This document shows, piece by piece, positions 62,643-64,000 of a DNA stretch of 64,000 nt. The notes under the pieces are model-generated. The model was given only the letters and a program-made list of their open reading frames with translations. It was not told the origin of the DNA and ran no database searches. Positions within the stretch are counted from its first letter, which is position 1, and each line of letters opens with the position of its first letter. Source of the DNA: Dirofilaria immitis (taxonomy: Eukaryota; Nematoda; Chromadorea; Rhabditida; Onchocercidae); assembly GCA_024305405.1 (NCBI GenBank), contig JAKNDB010000014.1, positions 372,001 to 436,000 of the forward strand, read 5' to 3'. Position numbers and translations under genes: made by a program.

Positions 62643-63289
62643 AGAAGAAACCAAAGGCATAAAGTAAGCTTGAAGTAAACATTCAGTTCAATTACGTGAT
62701 CAATATTTCCGATTATAATAGACGTAAGTAGGCAACAAAGTGTTGGATTTTATGATGAAATTATAGGAATGGAAAGGGAATCAAAAATTGTATTTTCTTT
62801 ATAATTTATTTTTGTTTAATTTTAAAATTTAGAAAATTGACGAAGCTGCTTGTTGCATGGAATTAAGTAGCTTTCACATATACAGGCATACTTGGATTTA
62901 ACAATTTTAATTTGAAGCTTACCTTTCTTTCTGAGTTGGTTTTCAAATTTATTTAATGTAATCCTGATCGCAGGCAGATATATATATTTGCATTTGAAAG
63001 TTTAGAAACTTACTTCTCTTATTTCCTTTTTTCCTTTCATATTGTGTCCAGTAAATTACTGTTAGACTCAGTGAGAGGCCTTTTCTTTCGTAAATCCATT
63101 AGTCCGTCAAAAATGACAAATGCATTCATTAACCTCAACTTTTTCCTAGAATCGTTGAATCAGCAAATATCTAGATTCATTTTCTATAACATGAAAATTT
63201 TCATTTTAAGTTTAAATAGGAAAAAAATATTTCTTAAAGAACGATCAATTCAATTTCAAAACAAATGGTCTTTCTTTCTTTTTTTTTCA
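62643..63289. other. AT-rich DNA with a 101-codon plus-strand frame
   Basis: Shortly after the possible exon lies a donor-like AAAGTAAGC (about 62668). The frame 63044-63349 starts at a GTG, contains a weak acceptor (GTGTCCAG ending 63051), and begins plausibly (KLLLDSVRGLFFRKSISPSK). It then becomes Phe-rich through T runs and ends in a region open on the other strand. It could continue a plus-strand gene, but support is thin. Confidence 0.25.
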
Positions 63290-63628
63290 TTATTTTTTCA
63301 TCTTTTTTTTTTTGAATTGATTCATTGGTATGACAGGAAAAGAACGTAGGCAATTATCTCTCATGTCAGCTATTGTATGAATTTCATTTTTAGTCTTTAA
63401 AAAATTCAAGAATTTTTTCACCATTTGTTGGATCAGTCCCAGCCGAATGGAACGTTTCCTTTCATCACTTTTTATCCCAATCGTTCTTTCGTATTTTTTG
63501 GTATCGTTACTGTCCAAAAAGCATCTTCCCACCGAAATATAGAATAAAATGAGGAATAAGTGGTGAGAATTTTGACTTTGACCTTTGGTCCTGAGGCATT
63601 TTGACATTGACATTAACATGAGCATCAT
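63290..63628 (-). CDS. Possible exon or small gene; longest frame of the window
   Basis: A minus-strand ATG-to-stop frame of 112 codons. The start is a run of Met/Leu/Ser codons from repeated TGTCAATG-type sequence and is doubtful. From about residue 39 the product is varied and basic: SNDTKKYERTIGIKSDERKR, then IRLGLIQQMVKKFLNFLKTK (amphipathic, possible helix), then HTIADMRDNCLRSFPVIPMN, ending in a Lys run. CCTCAG near 63592-63597 on the minus strand is a possible acceptor. One frame of this length is expected by chance in a window like this, so the evidence rests on composition only. The last 60 bases overlap the plus-strand frame 63044-63349. Confidence 0.25.
   Translation of the reverse strand: MMLMLMSMSKCLRTKGQSQNSHHLFLILFYISVGRCFLDSNDTKKYERTIGIKSDERKRSIRLGLIQQMVKKFLNFLKTKNEIHTIADMRDNCLRSFPVIPMNQFKKKKMKK
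63573..63590. promoter_or_regulatory. Adjacent nuclear-receptor half-site motifs
   Basis: On the plus strand TGACTT and TGACCT abut (TGACTTTGACCT), that is AGGTCA AAGTCA on the minus strand, followed by a GGTCC. This resembles direct-repeat nuclear-receptor response elements. Two TTGACAT copies follow within 25 bp. Function is only inferred, and the motif overlaps the possible frame 63290-63628. Confidence 0.22.
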
Positions 63629-64000
63629 AATTGTTAGTAGTACTTCTTTTTCATTCTAATTTTACCCATTCGCAGAATCCTCAAGATGGCAAAACTGGTA
63701 TGAATTTCCTCTATTCCAGCTATCAATTTGCTATTGCCGCAGAATTCATGCAAGTTTTGCAATGAACAAAAATGAAAAGTTTAGAAAATCATCAATCCCT
63801 TTTATGCTTATTCTCATCGACTAGTAAACCATCTAAAATTCATCCTTAAATTCATTCCTTCATCAATCATATTGGTATTAATATATGCATTATTGAAAAT
63901 GTCTTACATGAAATTTGATATCGCTTAAATTCACTAGAATGAGCAATAGTAATATCAATTTTTATACTGAATAAACTTATAATTAAAAGTTGCAGACACC
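63629..64000. other. AT-rich DNA, nothing seen
   Basis: No frame, RNA gene or repeat stands out up to the window edge. Confidence 0.5.

Overview
The window is AT-rich (roughly 70% A+T by eye) eukaryotic nuclear DNA with no recognisable complete gene. I see no bacterial gene order, operon, ribosome-binding-site pattern, rRNA, tRNA or CRISPR array. Long CA/TG and AT microsatellites, scattered T-rich tract plus CAG splice-acceptor-like sites, and general base texture suggest a metazoan. A nematode, perhaps of filarial type, is my best guess, but nothing here is diagnostic and the species is not identified.

Open frames give little support for coding. At about 70% A+T a stop falls in roughly 8% of random codons. 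In six frames over 64 kb that predicts around ten stop-free runs of 80 codons or more and about one of 110. The longest frame seen is 112 codons, so frame length alone is no evidence for genes. The region therefore looks like a gene desert, or the inside of a gene with very long introns. I list as possible exons only segments with something extra: a good splice site, raised G+C, charged and varied amino-acid composition, or a motif. None matches a family I can name, and all carry low confidence.

Layout. 1-9 kb: AT-rich DNA with pyrimidine tracts, a 10-bp minisatellite beside a perfect hairpin, a 35-bp triplicate ending in a 24-bp perfect palindrome, and a TG microsatellite of about 130 bp. 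9-21 kb: CA and AT microsatellites, a possible exon at 16.6 kb, and a G+C-rich coding-like island with one in-frame TGA at 20.3 kb. 21-40 kb: short tandem duplications (53 bp at 22.5 kb, 59 bp at 29.5 kb), possible exons at 25.7, 28.6 and 37.4 kb, a G+C-rich island at 36.0 kb, and a CA microsatellite at 39.7 kb. 40-47 kb: perfect hairpins, including two back to back at 45.46-45.52 kb, followed within 200 bp by a 253-bp element with 31-bp terminal inverted repeats that resembles a MITE. 47-64 kb: possible exons at 47.1, 49.6, 58.2, 62.5 and 63.4 kb, and a full-palindrome nuclear factor I type site at 49.67 kb.

No set of genes that work together can be assigned. The most solid content is repeats and inverted repeats. 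The most interesting content is the MITE-like element with its hairpin neighbours, the 5.0-kb palindrome array, and a handful of short G+C-rich islands whose nature (exon, decayed exon, non-coding RNA or regulatory element) could be settled by comparison with related genomes and RNA-seq.
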